From the NCBI GenBank assembly GCA_964458125.1, contig CAYWHE010000072.1, positions 1 through 17,769 on the forward strand: DNA of 17,769 nucleotides. The letters run 5' to 3'. The first letter of the stretch is position 1, and the number at the start of each line of letters is the position of its first letter. The notes below the pieces were generated by a model, which saw only the letters and a list, made by a program, of their open reading frames with translations, had not been told where the DNA came from and did no database searches. Shown here in pieces: positions 5,691-13,052 of this stretch. Made by a program: the position numbers and the translations under genes. Origin of the DNA: CAYWHE01 sp964458125 (GTDB lineage: Bacteria > Bacteroidota > Bacteroidia > AKYH767-A > OLB10).

Positions 5691-5825
5691 GAAGGTTTCC
5701 TGCAGTGAAATAGATTTGAAAAAAACCCGCCCGGTCAAAAGATGCATCCGGCCTGAAGGGACGGTTTATGCTGAAGGATAAAGGTAAAACTTTTGCCTGG
5801 TATTATTTTTCCGTCTTTATCCATA

Positions 5826-7358
5826 CTATAATTTAACCAGTTTAAAGCTGGTTGTTTGATGGCCATCCTGGTAGTGAAGCAGGTAAAATCCCGGCAATAA
5901 TCGTTCTGTTTGTAACGTTGTTTCCGGACCCGTAACAGGCTCTTTCAGTAATTCTTTGCCGGTAAGGTCCAGCAGTCGTACCCACCCACTTGAAATTATT
6001 CCGCCGATGAAAATCCGGTTTGAAAATGGATTGGGACTAACGATGAGGCCCCGTTCAGCGTTTGCCACGCTGATTCCCACAGGGTCGGTCATGTAGCGAA
6101 CGACTCCAAAATCCCGGTCGCCGTTATTCTGAATGAAGCCCGTCAACAGCATTTTGCCGTCACTTTGCAGGGCCATTGAAAGGCCGATGTCATTTCCGTT
6201 TCCGATGGTTGTCGTGGTTTTCCCCCCGGCGCCGAAGGTGCTGTCCAGGCTTCCGTTGCTGTTGTAGCGGGCGATGGCAAAATCATCATCGGTCCCATTG
6301 GAACTGGTTCCCGCCACCACGATCCGGCCGTCATTCAGGATAACGATATCACCGGCAAAATCATCATCGGTTCCGATGGCCGTGGTTACCTTTCCGGCCG
6401 AACCGAAGGTGCTGTCCAGACTGCCATCACTGTTGTAACGGGCCAGGGCGAATTGGTTGAAGGTATTGGCCATATCGAATCCCGCACCTACAATCCTGCC
6501 ATCGCTTTGGATGGCGACTCCATAGATGACATCGTCACCGGTTCCCATAGCCGTTGTTACTTTTCCGCCTGTTCCAAATGTACTGTCTAAACTGCCATTG
6601 GTGTTATAGCGGGCCAAGGCAAAATCCCAGTCAGTGCCATTGTAACTCCACCCGCCTTCCACAATTTTACCGTCCCTCTGAAGAGCCACCGCCTGCCCCT
6701 GGTCATCTGAATTTCCGAATGGGGTGGTGACAATTCCTCCCGATCCAAAGGTGGTGTCCAGGCTGCCGTCGGAGTTATACCGGACCAGGGCGAAAAAATT
6801 GGATGATGCATCGTCACTGTATCCCGCCACGACAATTTTTCCGTCACTTTGTATAACCATGGCATAACCCACATCACCGTAATTGCCAAGTGCTGTAGTT
6901 ACCTTTCCCCCGGTTCCGAAGGTGGTGTCCAGGCTGCCATCCCCGGCATACCGGATCACGGCAAAATCATTGTTGACACCATTGAAACTATATCCCGCCA
7001 CCACAATATTCCCGTTATTCTGCATGGCGACTGCAAGCCCGTAATCATTAGTGCTTCCAACCGGAGTCGTTACCTTGCCTCCTGTGCCAAAAGAACTATC
7101 CGGGCTGCCATCGCTGAGGTAACGGACAACGGCAACGTCATAGTCACTCCCATTGTAACTATACCCGGCCACCACAATCTTACTGTCATTCTGAACAGCG
7201 ACTGAAATCCCAAAATCATCAGCGACTCCAATGGAAGTCGAAACTTTTCCGCCATTGCCAAAAGTTGGATCCAGGGAGCCTGATTGGGCGAGGGTTATTT
7301 CTGGTGCTGTCGTCAACAGGCAACAGGAAATCACAAGATGGTAAAATGGTTTTTTCAT
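5826..7358 (-). CDS. Secreted delta-60 repeat protein with T9SS sorting domain
   Basis: Encodes 510 residues. A signal peptide (MKKPFYHLVISCCLL to about ALA-Q25) is followed by seven delta-60 repeats, each opening with G-S-x-D-x-x-F-G at residues 27, 84, 141, 198, 255, 312 and 369: an exact 57-residue (171-bp) period. Each unit continues with GGKVTT, a D-rich turn, Q-x-D-G-KIVVAGY and F-A-x-x-RY, a beta-propeller-like pattern. The last 80 residues begin VSPNPFSNRI and end LLHYQDGHQTTSFKLVKL, a type A Por/T9SS carboxyl-terminal domain that directs export across the outer membrane. The function of delta-60 proteins is not established; surface adhesion or binding is plausible. The preceding GAAAGATA (7376-7383) reads TATCTTTC on the minus strand and may be the -7 box. 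It appears to be a single-gene unit. Confidence 0.94.
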   Translation of the reverse strand: MKKPFYHLVISCCLLTTAPEITLAQSGSLDPTFGNGGKVSTSIGVADDFGISVAVQNDSKIVVAGYSYNGSDYDVAVVRYLSDGSPDSSFGTGGKVTTPVGSTNDYGLAVAMQNNGNIVVAGYSFNGVNNDFAVIRYAGDGSLDTTFGTGGKVTTALGNYGDVGYAMVIQSDGKIVVAGYSDDASSNFFALVRYNSDGSLDTTFGSGGIVTTPFGNSDDQGQAVALQRDGKIVEGGWSYNGTDWDFALARYNTNGSLDSTFGTGGKVTTAMGTGDDVIYGVAIQSDGRIVGAGFDMANTFNQFALARYNSDGSLDSTFGSAGKVTTAIGTDDDFAGDIVILNDGRIVVAGTSSNGTDDDFAIARYNSNGSLDSTFGAGGKTTTTIGNGNDIGLSMALQSDGKMLLTGFIQNNGDRDFGVVRYMTDPVGISVANAERGLIVSPNPFSNRIFIGGIISSGWVRLLDLTGKELLKEPVTGPETTLQTERLLPGFYLLHYQDGHQTTSFKLVKL

Positions 7359-7467
7359 GTGATGGGTTTTTCAGTGAAAGATAAGAAACGAATAAAGGTA
7401 AGAAATCCTGCAAATGGCAATCAACAGGTCAGGCATCCGCCATGCTGCGGGTTAAAATATTTAGCCG

Positions 7468-7513
7468 TGAAGCCAGGCCGGATGATTTTGTTTAACCAGC
7501 CGGCAAGGCTTCA
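7468..7513. repeat. Imperfect long inverted repeat
   Basis: TGAAGCCAGGCCGG (7468-7481) faces CCGGCAAGGCTTCA (7500-7513) with two mismatches and an 18-nt loop. It lies between the stop of the cytochrome gene and the start region of the delta-60 gene. It has no T run on the minus side, so it is a weak terminator candidate; a dispersed repeat is equally possible. Confidence 0.5.
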
Positions 7514-7555
7514 TGGATAACCGAACCATGCAGATGGCAGGACAGGATGAATTTT

Positions 7556-8158
7556 TTAGTGTGCGGCTAAAAGTGGTGGTTGAAACTGCGGAACTAAATT
7601 CTGAACAGGTTTCGTTGATTTCAAAAAGGCAAAAACAGCCTTGAGTTCATCGTCTGTCATATTCCGGTACATCTGCCAGGGCATGGGCGGCAATAAGGGC
7701 CGTCCGGATTCAATTCCTTTAAATTTGCCCTCCCTGATGGCACGGATGAAAGCACTTTCTTCCCAGTTGCCGATACCTGTCATATCGGAGGTGATGTTGG
7801 CGGCATACGAAACGCCCCAGGGACCCGTCCATGACGTTAAGTCATTGGTGACGGCAAGGCCTTTCTTTTCTATTTCCTTGCGGTCCACATCAGGGGGCGG
7901 CATCTGCGCCGGGTGGCCTGACAGCAATAAGGAACTATCCAGTTCAGGACCCATGGCCGTCATCTTTTTTGGCGTATGGCAGTCGTTGCAGCCGGCAATG
8001 GTCACCAGGTGTTCGCCCCATTTTTCCTGGCTTTCATATCCGTGGTAGTCCGGTTTTGCAGGCACATTCTGCGCTTCAGTTTGTTCTGCCGGTTTTGGTT
8101 GCTGACATGCCGAAAAAATGAATATCAATACTGTCAGGCTTGCAGGTAAAATTTTCAT
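7556..8158 (-). CDS. Mono-haem cytochrome c lipoprotein
   Basis: Encodes 200 residues from MKILPASL. A lipoprotein signal ends in IFSAC with lipid Cys18, followed by a polar linker (QQPKPAEQTEAQ). A single haem c site, CNDCH, occupies residues 57-61. A Met-rich segment, PPMPWQMYRNMTDDELKAVF near residues 167-186, supplies the likely axial Met and the final helix typical of class I cytochrome c. The insert between these (about residues 70-150, with MPPPDVDR and SYAANITSDMTGIG) is longer than in small cytochromes and matches the cytochrome domains seen in membrane-bound dehydrogenase subunits. It probably sits in the periplasm, anchored to a membrane, and passes electrons to a terminal oxidase. 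The longer frame from 8194 lacks a good signal, so I chose 8158. No redox partner is adjacent except the more distant multicopper oxidase. Confidence 0.93.
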   Translation of the reverse strand: MKILPASLTVLIFIFSACQQPKPAEQTEAQNVPAKPDYHGYESQEKWGEHLVTIAGCNDCHTPKKMTAMGPELDSSLLLSGHPAQMPPPDVDRKEIEKKGLAVTNDLTSWTGPWGVSYAANITSDMTGIGNWEESAFIRAIREGKFKGIESGRPLLPPMPWQMYRNMTDDELKAVFAFLKSTKPVQNLVPQFQPPLLAAH

Positions 8159-8256
8159 TTTTAGTTGTCGGTGATTATCGTGCTGACCCCGCACTTTTTG
8201 ATGTTGCTTACTCTATCCGGTTTTCAGCTTACCCGTTTGATATGATTCAAAAATTA

Positions 8257-8448
8257 TTATTCTCCAGGCGTTGCCCGGCCGCGTATTTCATCAGATATGT
8301 TTAACCCGTTCATGGGGACATAACCCCTGTGGTCCGCTTTCATTTCACGGGGTTCCCCGGAGGCCATTGTTGTTTTTTTGTCCGGTAAATCAAGGCAGAC
8401 AGGAAACAGGGCAGGTGCCAATAGCAGCAAGATCCACGGACGGTTCAT
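8257..8448 (-). pseudogene. Amino-terminal stub of an exported alpha/beta hydrolase
   Basis: Encodes 63 residues. It opens with a signal peptide (MNRPWILLLLAPALFPVCLD), followed by a polar linker and then GYVPMNGLNISDEIRG. The last stretch matches the first strand of alpha/beta hydrolases (commonly G-Y-x-P-V-N-G-L-x-x-Y-Y-E-I-H-G), which normally continues directly into PLVLLHGG. Here the frame ends eight codons later (RATPGE, stop) and I see none of the remaining 200 or so residues, including the nucleophile elbow G-x-S-x-G, in any frame downstream. The gene therefore appears truncated, with the deletion ending close to position 8257. It could still be translated as a short secreted peptide. 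The hydrolase assignment rests on about 16 residues. Confidence 0.5.
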
Positions 8449-8800
8449 TGATTCAGGTTAATGGCCAGAAAAAAATTTTCAATTGTTCACTGCAACCCGG
8501 GTATGCCGGAGGGCCTGGATAAAAACAACAAAGCCGGGGCCTGATCCGGTAAGAGGGGCAATGTGATTACACTCCATGCAAATGTATATAAAAAATCATT
8601 ATTGTCCGACAAAACTTTTTAATACATGGAAGGATCACATAAGTACCAAGGCAAAAGCAGATATTATGTTTGATTTAATTTTCAGGTAGCCCCATAATTA
8701 AAGAATGTATGGTGTGAAACAGTATTTTATAAACGAAAGACCGGCCTATTTAAAATTGCGCCGGTTTTCAAGAAGGGATTTCAAGCGCTGGGTCTGGCAA

Positions 8801-8844
8801 GCAACCCACGAGTAACGAGCAAAGCGAGTAACGGCGTGGGTTGC
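8801..8844. repeat. Palindrome GCAACCCACG ... CGTGGGTTGC enclosing a direct repeat
   Basis: Perfect 10-bp arms (8801-8810 and 8835-8844) enclose two direct copies of CGAGTAACG separated by AGCAAAG. It is followed 56 nt later by the AAAAAGTGAC hairpin. The pair resembles a dispersed intergenic element rather than a terminator, since no gene ends beside it. Confidence 0.65.
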
Positions 8845-8900
8845 GTGGAGAAATCCATTCGTAGAAAACAAGCAATTTTAAAACAGCCTTGTCTTTTTTG

Positions 8901-8928
8901 GTTACTTTTTCGGCAAGGAAAAAGTGAC
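8901..8928. repeat. Hairpin GTTACTTTTTC ... GAAAAAGTGAC
   Basis: Eleven-base arms with one G-T pair and a 6-nt loop. The right arm continues into ACAAAATA, and a shortened relative (ACTTT ... AAAAGTGACAAAATA) occurs at 526-550. From memory this motif is very common between genes in Bacteroidota; that was not checked here. Confidence 0.6.
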
Positions 8929-9238
8929 AAAATAAATCGGAAGTTAAAAGCACCAAATTTACCGGAATTTTGCCCGGACAACAATGAAAAAAAATAATAA
9001 AACTCAACTATTCAGAACTGTGCTATGAATAAAAAGTTGTTGCCCGTTCCCTGCCATTCAATTTATAGAGGCAGGTCAAATTCAAGCCGGGTGATAAGAG
9101 GACAGGTTAATCCGCGAAAAAGATCATGCATCGTTCCATCATGCATCTCATGCAAAAAAAGCAGGCATTGAAACGGACGTTGATCGTAAAGGATGTTGTC
9201 CCGGATAAGCTAATAATCCGGCCACGTCACCATTGGCA

Positions 9239-9904
9239 TTATTTAATCTGCCACCCGCATACTCCGATAGCAAACTGGAATGTGGAAAATTTTCGGCGGC
9301 TAAAATAAGAACCGTTATCGGAATAAGAATAGGCATAATTCAGCAGTTGCATGCCCAGGCTGCTATAAAGCGCTTTGTAATGGAAGGCCACACCGACAGA
9401 CTGGGAAAACCGGGTATGAGGATCGGCCGGATCAACATAGCGGGCGTATATGTATTCATCCTGGTTTGGAAAAAACCGTACTCCCGTTCCCAGCATATAA
9501 TAGAGGTCCACCTGCATGGCATCGGTGGGTTTTATGGAGGCTACCGGTCCGAGGTTTGCTGCTGCTGCAATACTGTAAGGAGGCTCATCATCGTCATCAA
9601 GTTTAAAATAAGGAATATTGGATTCCACGTTCAGCCATTGTACGTTCAGGCCAAAATTGACCAGCTTGTTGGCGATGCCCGGCTGGTAAAAAAAGAACTG
9701 GCTTCCAAACTTCAGACCTAAACCGGATGCGGGTACCAGGTAACGGAGACCGGCCACAGGCATGCTCCACAAGGCTCCGAAATACATGGAGTGAATGCGG
9801 AAGCCATTGCGGGAACCGGATGAACCGGATTGATCCTGTGCAGGGCTTGCAGTGGTGGTCCCCAGGATGGCTAGGGTAATCAAGGCAATCAGTTTTTTTT
9901 TCAT
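9239..9904 (-). CDS. Probable outer-membrane beta-barrel protein
   Basis: Encodes 221 residues from MKKKLIALITLAILG. A signal peptide ends near SPAQ (about residue 22). The mature part alternates polar and aromatic residues in strand-like stretches such as GLRYLVPASGLGLKFGSQFFF, NFGLNVQWLNV, MQVDLYYMLGTGVRFF and SVGVAFHYKALYSSLGMQLL, ending with FSTFQFAIGVCGWQIK, consistent with an eight-to-ten-stranded barrel. An acidic turn, LDDDDEPP, lies about two thirds of the way to the middle. I recognise no specific family. The upstream in-frame ATG at 10057 would add 51 residues with no signal character, and the promoter at 9989-10018 lies inside that extension, so the start at 9904 is preferred. The gene appears to be a single unit with a leader of about 80 nt. 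Confidence 0.82.
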   Translation of the reverse strand: MKKKLIALITLAILGTTTASPAQDQSGSSGSRNGFRIHSMYFGALWSMPVAGLRYLVPASGLGLKFGSQFFFYQPGIANKLVNFGLNVQWLNVESNIPYFKLDDDDEPPYSIAAAANLGPVASIKPTDAMQVDLYYMLGTGVRFFPNQDEYIYARYVDPADPHTRFSQSVGVAFHYKALYSSLGMQLLNYAYSYSDNGSYFSRRKFSTFQFAIGVCGWQIK

Positions 9905-9988
9905 TGGGCTGTTTGAGGGGTTAAAATGGTTTATGATATCGGGACATGAGATGACTGTTGGAATAAACAGGAGGGGAATTTTAGGAGG

Positions 9989-10018
9989 TAAATATAAATA
10001 AAGAATTAAAACTTCAAA
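9989..10018 (-). promoter_or_regulatory. Promoter of the outer-membrane protein gene
   Basis: On the minus strand TTTG (10018-10015) is followed after 18 nt by TATATTTA (9996-9989), close to the Bacteroidota pattern TTTG-N19-TAnnTTTG. It places transcription start about 80 nt upstream of the ATG at 9904 and argues against the longer frame. Confidence 0.55.
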
Positions 10019-10082
10019 TTTTTGAAATGAATGTTTACCTGCCTTTATGAATTCCATACGGTCGGATCCGGAGTATGGACAT

Positions 10083-10112
10083 ATGAATCACCATTACTCC
10101 CATGTGATTCAT
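10083..10112. repeat. Inverted repeat ATGAATCAC ... GTGATTCAT
   Basis: Perfect 9-bp arms (10083-10091, 10104-10112) flank a 12-nt spacer. It lies in the divergent spacer between the outer-membrane protein and the papain-family lipoprotein, about 65 nt upstream of the promoter of the former. Symmetry and spacing would suit a dimeric regulator site, but a hairpin repeat is equally possible. Confidence 0.5.
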
Positions 10113-10355
10113 GCGTTTAATTTTTCAGCTTGAATTCCCGGCAGCTTGCAGTGAATGAAAATAAAATAAATCGATGTCCTGCAGATTAAAGCAGGGTAGT
10201 ATACTCACTCCGGGTGAATTCACCTTGATGCCAAAGGTATAGTTCAGTCCCGCCATTCATCACCCGGAACCTGCAGGTTACTCATTTTACTTTTTACTTT
10301 TTTATGAGTTGAAGTTATTTCGTCCATTATAACCATCTAAAATCAAAATAAAAAA
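10113..10355. repeat. Spacer with a degenerate GAATTCCC-type repeat
   Basis: GAATTCCCGGCAGCTTGCAG (10132-10151), followed by TGAATGAAAATAA and ATCGATG, resembles copies at 14277 and 17071. A perfect 12-bp palindrome GGTGAATTCACC lies at 10213-10224. No gene is seen. The A-rich stretch just before 10356 (AAAATCAAAATAAAAAA) is the usual type of Bacteroidota translation initiation region without a Shine-Dalgarno site. Confidence 0.45.
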
Positions 10356-11261
10356 ATGAAATCATTCAAAAAAATTCGGTTGCTGCTGGCTGCCATGACC
10401 ATTACCGTATGGATATCCTCCTGCCAAAAGGAGTTTTCTGAACCTGTAAGTCCCGTCAATCCCTCACAGGATAATACGCAAGAAAGCCAGCTTCCCCAGG
10501 TTGACGTTATGGAACAACAGGCCCGTGAAACCGGAGTCGTCCTGTTATCCCCGGTGGAGTATAACAAGTTGCCGAAAGCGGAAGAGGCCCTGTTGCCCGA
10601 ATCTCTGCCGGCTTCTTATTTACTGTCCTGCCCGGCAATTGCCAACCAGGGATCAGAGGGTTCCTGCGTGGCCTTCGGAACGGCTTATGCGGCCCGGAGC
10701 ATCATGGAACGAAACCAGAACGGGGGCGGTTTTGCCAATAATGTAAATGTTTACAGCCCTGAATTTGTATACAACCAGATAAAGATTGGAACCTGCTCCC
10801 AGGGTTCCTACGTGAGCAGTGCCTTCAACCTGATGAAGAACAGCGGAGTGCCCACCTGGGCCCAGATGCCTTACAGCAGCACCAATGGCTGCAGCCTGCT
10901 GCCTACCACCAAGCAAAGCAATGCCGCATTGCTGAATAAAATCACCGGTTACTCCACCGTTTCCAGGACCGTCACCGCCATCAAGAACCAGCTCCTGGCC
11001 AATAAACCTGTCATCGTAGCCGGACCAGTGGATTCCCCCTTTCAGCAACTCGGCTATAATGTGGTGTACAGCTCCTACAACAGCAACCTGTTTGTAGGCA
11101 ACCATTGCTACTGCGTGGTGGGTTATGATGATTCCAGGAATGCCTTCAAGGTTATGAATTCCTGGGGCACCACCTGGGGTACGGCAGGGTTTTCATGGAT
11201 TCATTACAACATCGTTTACACCATGTTCCAGGAAGCGTATGTGATCAACGGAATATTATAA
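10356..11261 (+). CDS. Papain-family (C1) cysteine peptidase lipoprotein
   Basis: Encodes 301 residues. A lipoprotein signal ends WISSC with lipid Cys23, followed by a polar linker (about 24-85). The catalytic domain shows NQGSEGSCVAFGTAYA with Gln98 (oxyanion hole) and Cys104 (nucleophile), GNHCYCVVGYDD with His250, and KVMNSWGTTWG with Asn268: the complete papain set in the correct order. Compared with the classic QGxCGSCWAF the first Cys is Glu101 and the Trp is Val105, so one structural disulfide is missing. The prosegment is short, as in Bacteroidota relatives. The protein should sit on a membrane facing the periplasm or the outside and cut proteins or peptides. It is a single-gene unit, ended by a strong terminator at 11289-11320. 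Confidence 0.93.
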   Translation: MKSFKKIRLLLAAMTITVWISSCQKEFSEPVSPVNPSQDNTQESQLPQVDVMEQQARETGVVLLSPVEYNKLPKAEEALLPESLPASYLLSCPAIANQGSEGSCVAFGTAYAARSIMERNQNGGGFANNVNVYSPEFVYNQIKIGTCSQGSYVSSAFNLMKNSGVPTWAQMPYSSTNGCSLLPTTKQSNAALLNKITGYSTVSRTVTAIKNQLLANKPVIVAGPVDSPFQQLGYNVVYSSYNSNLFVGNHCYCVVGYDDSRNAFKVMNSWGTTWGTAGFSWIHYNIVYTMFQEAYVINGIL

Positions 11262-11288
11262 ACGATTAAGCAATCGCTGCAAAACAAA

Positions 11289-11320
11289 AAAATTCCCGGA
11301 ACCTGGTTTCCGGGAATTTT
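11289..11320 (+). terminator. Terminator of the C1 peptidase gene
   Basis: Perfect 13-bp arms AAAATTCCCGGAA and TTCCGGGAATTTT enclose a 6-nt loop, followed by ACTTTTTTT. It lies 27 nt beyond the stop codon. The A/T symmetry means it could also work on the other strand, but no minus-strand gene ends here. Confidence 0.9.
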
Positions 11321-11438
11321 ACTTTTTTTAAAAAATTCAACGGTTTGTTTTAAGTTTAAATTTTTCCGGGAGTATGGTGCAGACAGGCAGTTCTGTCATA
11401 CTCTTGATGTTCCTGATCATTATAATGACGTAAGCTGT

Positions 11439-11446
11439 TATATTTG
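11439..11446 (+). promoter_or_regulatory. -7 box directly before proC
   Basis: TATATTTG matches TAnnTTTG exactly and ends only 4 nt before the ATG at 11451. Transcription would thus start at or next to the start codon, giving a leaderless or nearly leaderless mRNA. No good TTG lies 19-21 nt upstream. Confidence 0.55.
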
Positions 11447-11450
11447 CGAA

Positions 11451-12254
11451 ATGCAAATCACCATCGCAGGCTGCGGCAATATGGGCATGATTTACGCCCG
11501 TGCCTTCCTGAAATATAACATCCTTACCCCTGCCGGCCTGCTGCTGGTGGAGAAAAACGAACAACGCAGGGATTCGCTTCGGGCACTGCAGGCAGGCATG
11601 GTCACCCTGCCCTCCGATCCACGTATCGGGCAAAGCGATATCCTCATCCTGTCGGTCAAGCCCCAGGATTTCGATGAACTCGCCACCAGCCTGCGTATTG
11701 TTTTGAATCCGGAAACCATTATCATCAGCATTATGGCCGGTATACCGATGGCCTATATCACGGCACAAACGGGGCACCGGAAAATCATCAGAGCCATGCC
11801 CAACGCCCCGGCTGAATTCGGCATGGGACTGACGGGCTATACCTGCTCGTCCAACCTGAGCATGACGGAAATTCACCAGGCTGAAAACCTGCTGGCCGCC
11901 ACGGGACGAATTCTTTTTTTTGAAGAAGAAGATATGCTGAATGCGGTTACCGCATTGAGCGGAAGCGGTCCGGCTTATTTCTATTATTTTGTGAAACACA
12001 TGATTGCAGCGGGCATTCAAATGGGCATGAGCGAAAACGTGGCGTCCACCCTGGTGAAACAAACCATGCTGGGTTCCTTTCACCTGCTCAACAACAACGA
12101 TAAAAGCGCTGATGAACTCATCCGGGCCGTGGCATCCAAAGGAGGCACCACGGAAGCCGCAGTGGAGGTATTCGAAAAAGGAAACGCAGGGAGCCTCATT
12201 GAAAAAGGCATCCTGCGGGCCATGCAGCGTGCTGCAGAACTGGCTAAACGATAA
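11451..12254 (+). CDS. proC: Pyrroline-5-carboxylate reductase
   Basis: Encodes 267 residues, the usual length for this enzyme. It catalyses the last step of proline synthesis, the NAD(P)H-dependent reduction of 1-pyrroline-5-carboxylate to L-proline, in the cytosol. The amino-terminal Rossmann domain begins MQITIAGCGNMGMIYA, with the G-x-G-N-M-G cofactor loop. Further family marks are ILSVKPQ (about residue 66-72), RAMPNAPA (about 116-123), ALSGSGPAYFYYF (about 168-180) and VASKGGTTEAAVEVF (about 227-241), the signature of the dimerisation domain. The start is fixed by the distance to the cofactor loop. It stands alone: the gene upstream ends in a terminator and the gene downstream is convergent, 77 nt away. 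No other proline genes are nearby. Confidence 0.97.
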   Translation: MQITIAGCGNMGMIYARAFLKYNILTPAGLLLVEKNEQRRDSLRALQAGMVTLPSDPRIGQSDILILSVKPQDFDELATSLRIVLNPETIIISIMAGIPMAYITAQTGHRKIIRAMPNAPAEFGMGLTGYTCSSNLSMTEIHQAENLLAATGRILFFEEEDMLNAVTALSGSGPAYFYYFVKHMIAAGIQMGMSENVASTLVKQTMLGSFHLLNNNDKSADELIRAVASKGGTTEAAVEVFEKGNAGSLIEKGILRAMQRAAELAKR

Positions 12255-12331
12255 GGAACCGGAGGATCATGGTAACTCCGTCTTTCATGAAGTGCTGCCT
12301 GATCTGATTTTTCCTGAATGGCAAATAAAAA

Positions 12332-12802
12332 TTATTTTTTTAAGGGGGCGCCGACAGGAATGTTGCAGTCATGTCCGGGCTGTCCGTGCGGTGGATTCAT
12401 GCCTGCAGGTGTGGCCGCAGGTTGACCTGCCGGGGATACGGTCAGTGGCGTGGTTGAACCGGAAGCCGGTGTTACGCCTGCCGGTGTTGCACCGGCTGCG
12501 GGAGGTTTGGAATCCAACGGGGCACCGACCGGTATCTCACAGCGATGGCCCGGTTCTCCATGCGGCGGATTTAGTTTGGCGCCCGAAGGACTGGAGGTGG
12601 TCGCAGTAACCGGTGTGGCCGTTGCAGGAGCAGCCGTCAGGGTATCTGCCGCCTGCATGGCAGCAACGGGTGCGGGACTGATGGCCGTGGTATCCGCAAC
12701 AGCATCAGGTGCCGAAACGGCGGCAGCGTCTGGGGAGTTGTTGTTACAGGCTAAACAGAGAGTTGCCCAGGCGGGAACAAGAAGTAGATTTTTAATTTTC
12801 AT
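12332..12802 (-). CDS. Lipoprotein with duplicated NPPHGxPGHxC motif
   Basis: Encodes 156 residues. A lipoprotein signal (MKIKNLLLVPAWATLCLAC) gives lipid Cys19. Most of the mature part is a flexible Ala/Pro/Thr-rich linker. Two nearly identical 20-residue segments stand out: residues 77-96 (NPPHGEPGHRCEIPVGAPL) and 135-154 (NPPHGQPGHDCNIPVGAPL); the second almost reaches the carboxyl end. Each offers two His and one Cys in H-G-x-P-G-H-x-C, a possible metal- or haem-binding or docking motif; I know no assigned function, though similar short motifs seem frequent in Bacteroidota lipoproteins. It should be membrane-anchored in the periplasm or at the surface. It is convergent with proC. A TATCTTTA box lies upstream at 12882-12889. 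Confidence 0.85.
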   Translation of the reverse strand: MKIKNLLLVPAWATLCLACNNNSPDAAAVSAPDAVADTTAISPAPVAAMQAADTLTAAPATATPVTATTSSPSGAKLNPPHGEPGHRCEIPVGAPLDSKPPAAGATPAGVTPASGSTTPLTVSPAGQPAATPAGMNPPHGQPGHDCNIPVGAPLKK

Positions 12803-12881
12803 AGTCGGGGAATTTATGGGGATGAAGAACCCGCCTGAAACCGTTTTTGATAACGGGCCCCTGACACGAAACTTCAGCGCT

Positions 12882-12889
12882 TAAAGATA
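12882..12889 (-). promoter_or_regulatory. -7 box of the His/Cys-motif lipoprotein gene
   Basis: TAAAGATA on the plus strand reads TATCTTTA on the minus strand, close to TAnnTTTG. The leader of about 75 nt contains a small hairpin CCGTT/AACGG (12841-12856). The -33 region has TTTCG instead of TTG. A similar TATCTTTA is seen on the plus strand at 13037-13044 ahead of the divergent PagL-like gene. Confidence 0.4.
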
Positions 12890-13052
12890 GGAAAAAAATT
12901 TCGAAACCGGCCGAAACCTGATAAAGGACACCGCCAGTGTTCATTCAAGGGGAAGGCCCGGCCGGCTTGATCAGCAACTGGTCAGCTTCAGCCAGGCAAT
13001 GCCGTATTCTTTTTAAAGCGTATTCCTGTTGTTTTGTATCTTTATGCATACC

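Larger units (their letters stand above)
8449..9238. other. Gene-free stretch with several inverted repeats
   Basis: No credible gene is seen on either strand; the longest frames (around 8768-9007) run through palindromic repeats and have no protein-like features. The stretch holds ACCGGC/GCCGGT (8740-8765), the two larger palindromes annotated separately, a tandem ATCATGCATC pair (9123-9147) and CCGGAT/ATCCGG (9201-9221). The last lies 18 nt beyond the stop of the outer-membrane protein gene and may be a weak terminator. Confidence 0.5.

Noticed and set aside
8768..9007. Minus-strand frames of 67-79 codons with a Lys-rich segment
   Set aside because: They run through the palindromes at 8801-8844 and 8901-8928; the apparent K-V-T-K-K-D motif is a translation of the hairpin arm.
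10653..11105. 150-codon minus-strand frame inside the peptidase gene
   Set aside because: Antisense shadow of the papain-family gene, whose catalytic residues are all present on the plus strand.
11337..12083. 248-codon minus-strand frame opposite proC
   Set aside because: proC is unmistakable on the other strand; the opposite frame has no family resemblance and is His/Gln/Arg-rich, as expected for a shadow of a coding sequence.
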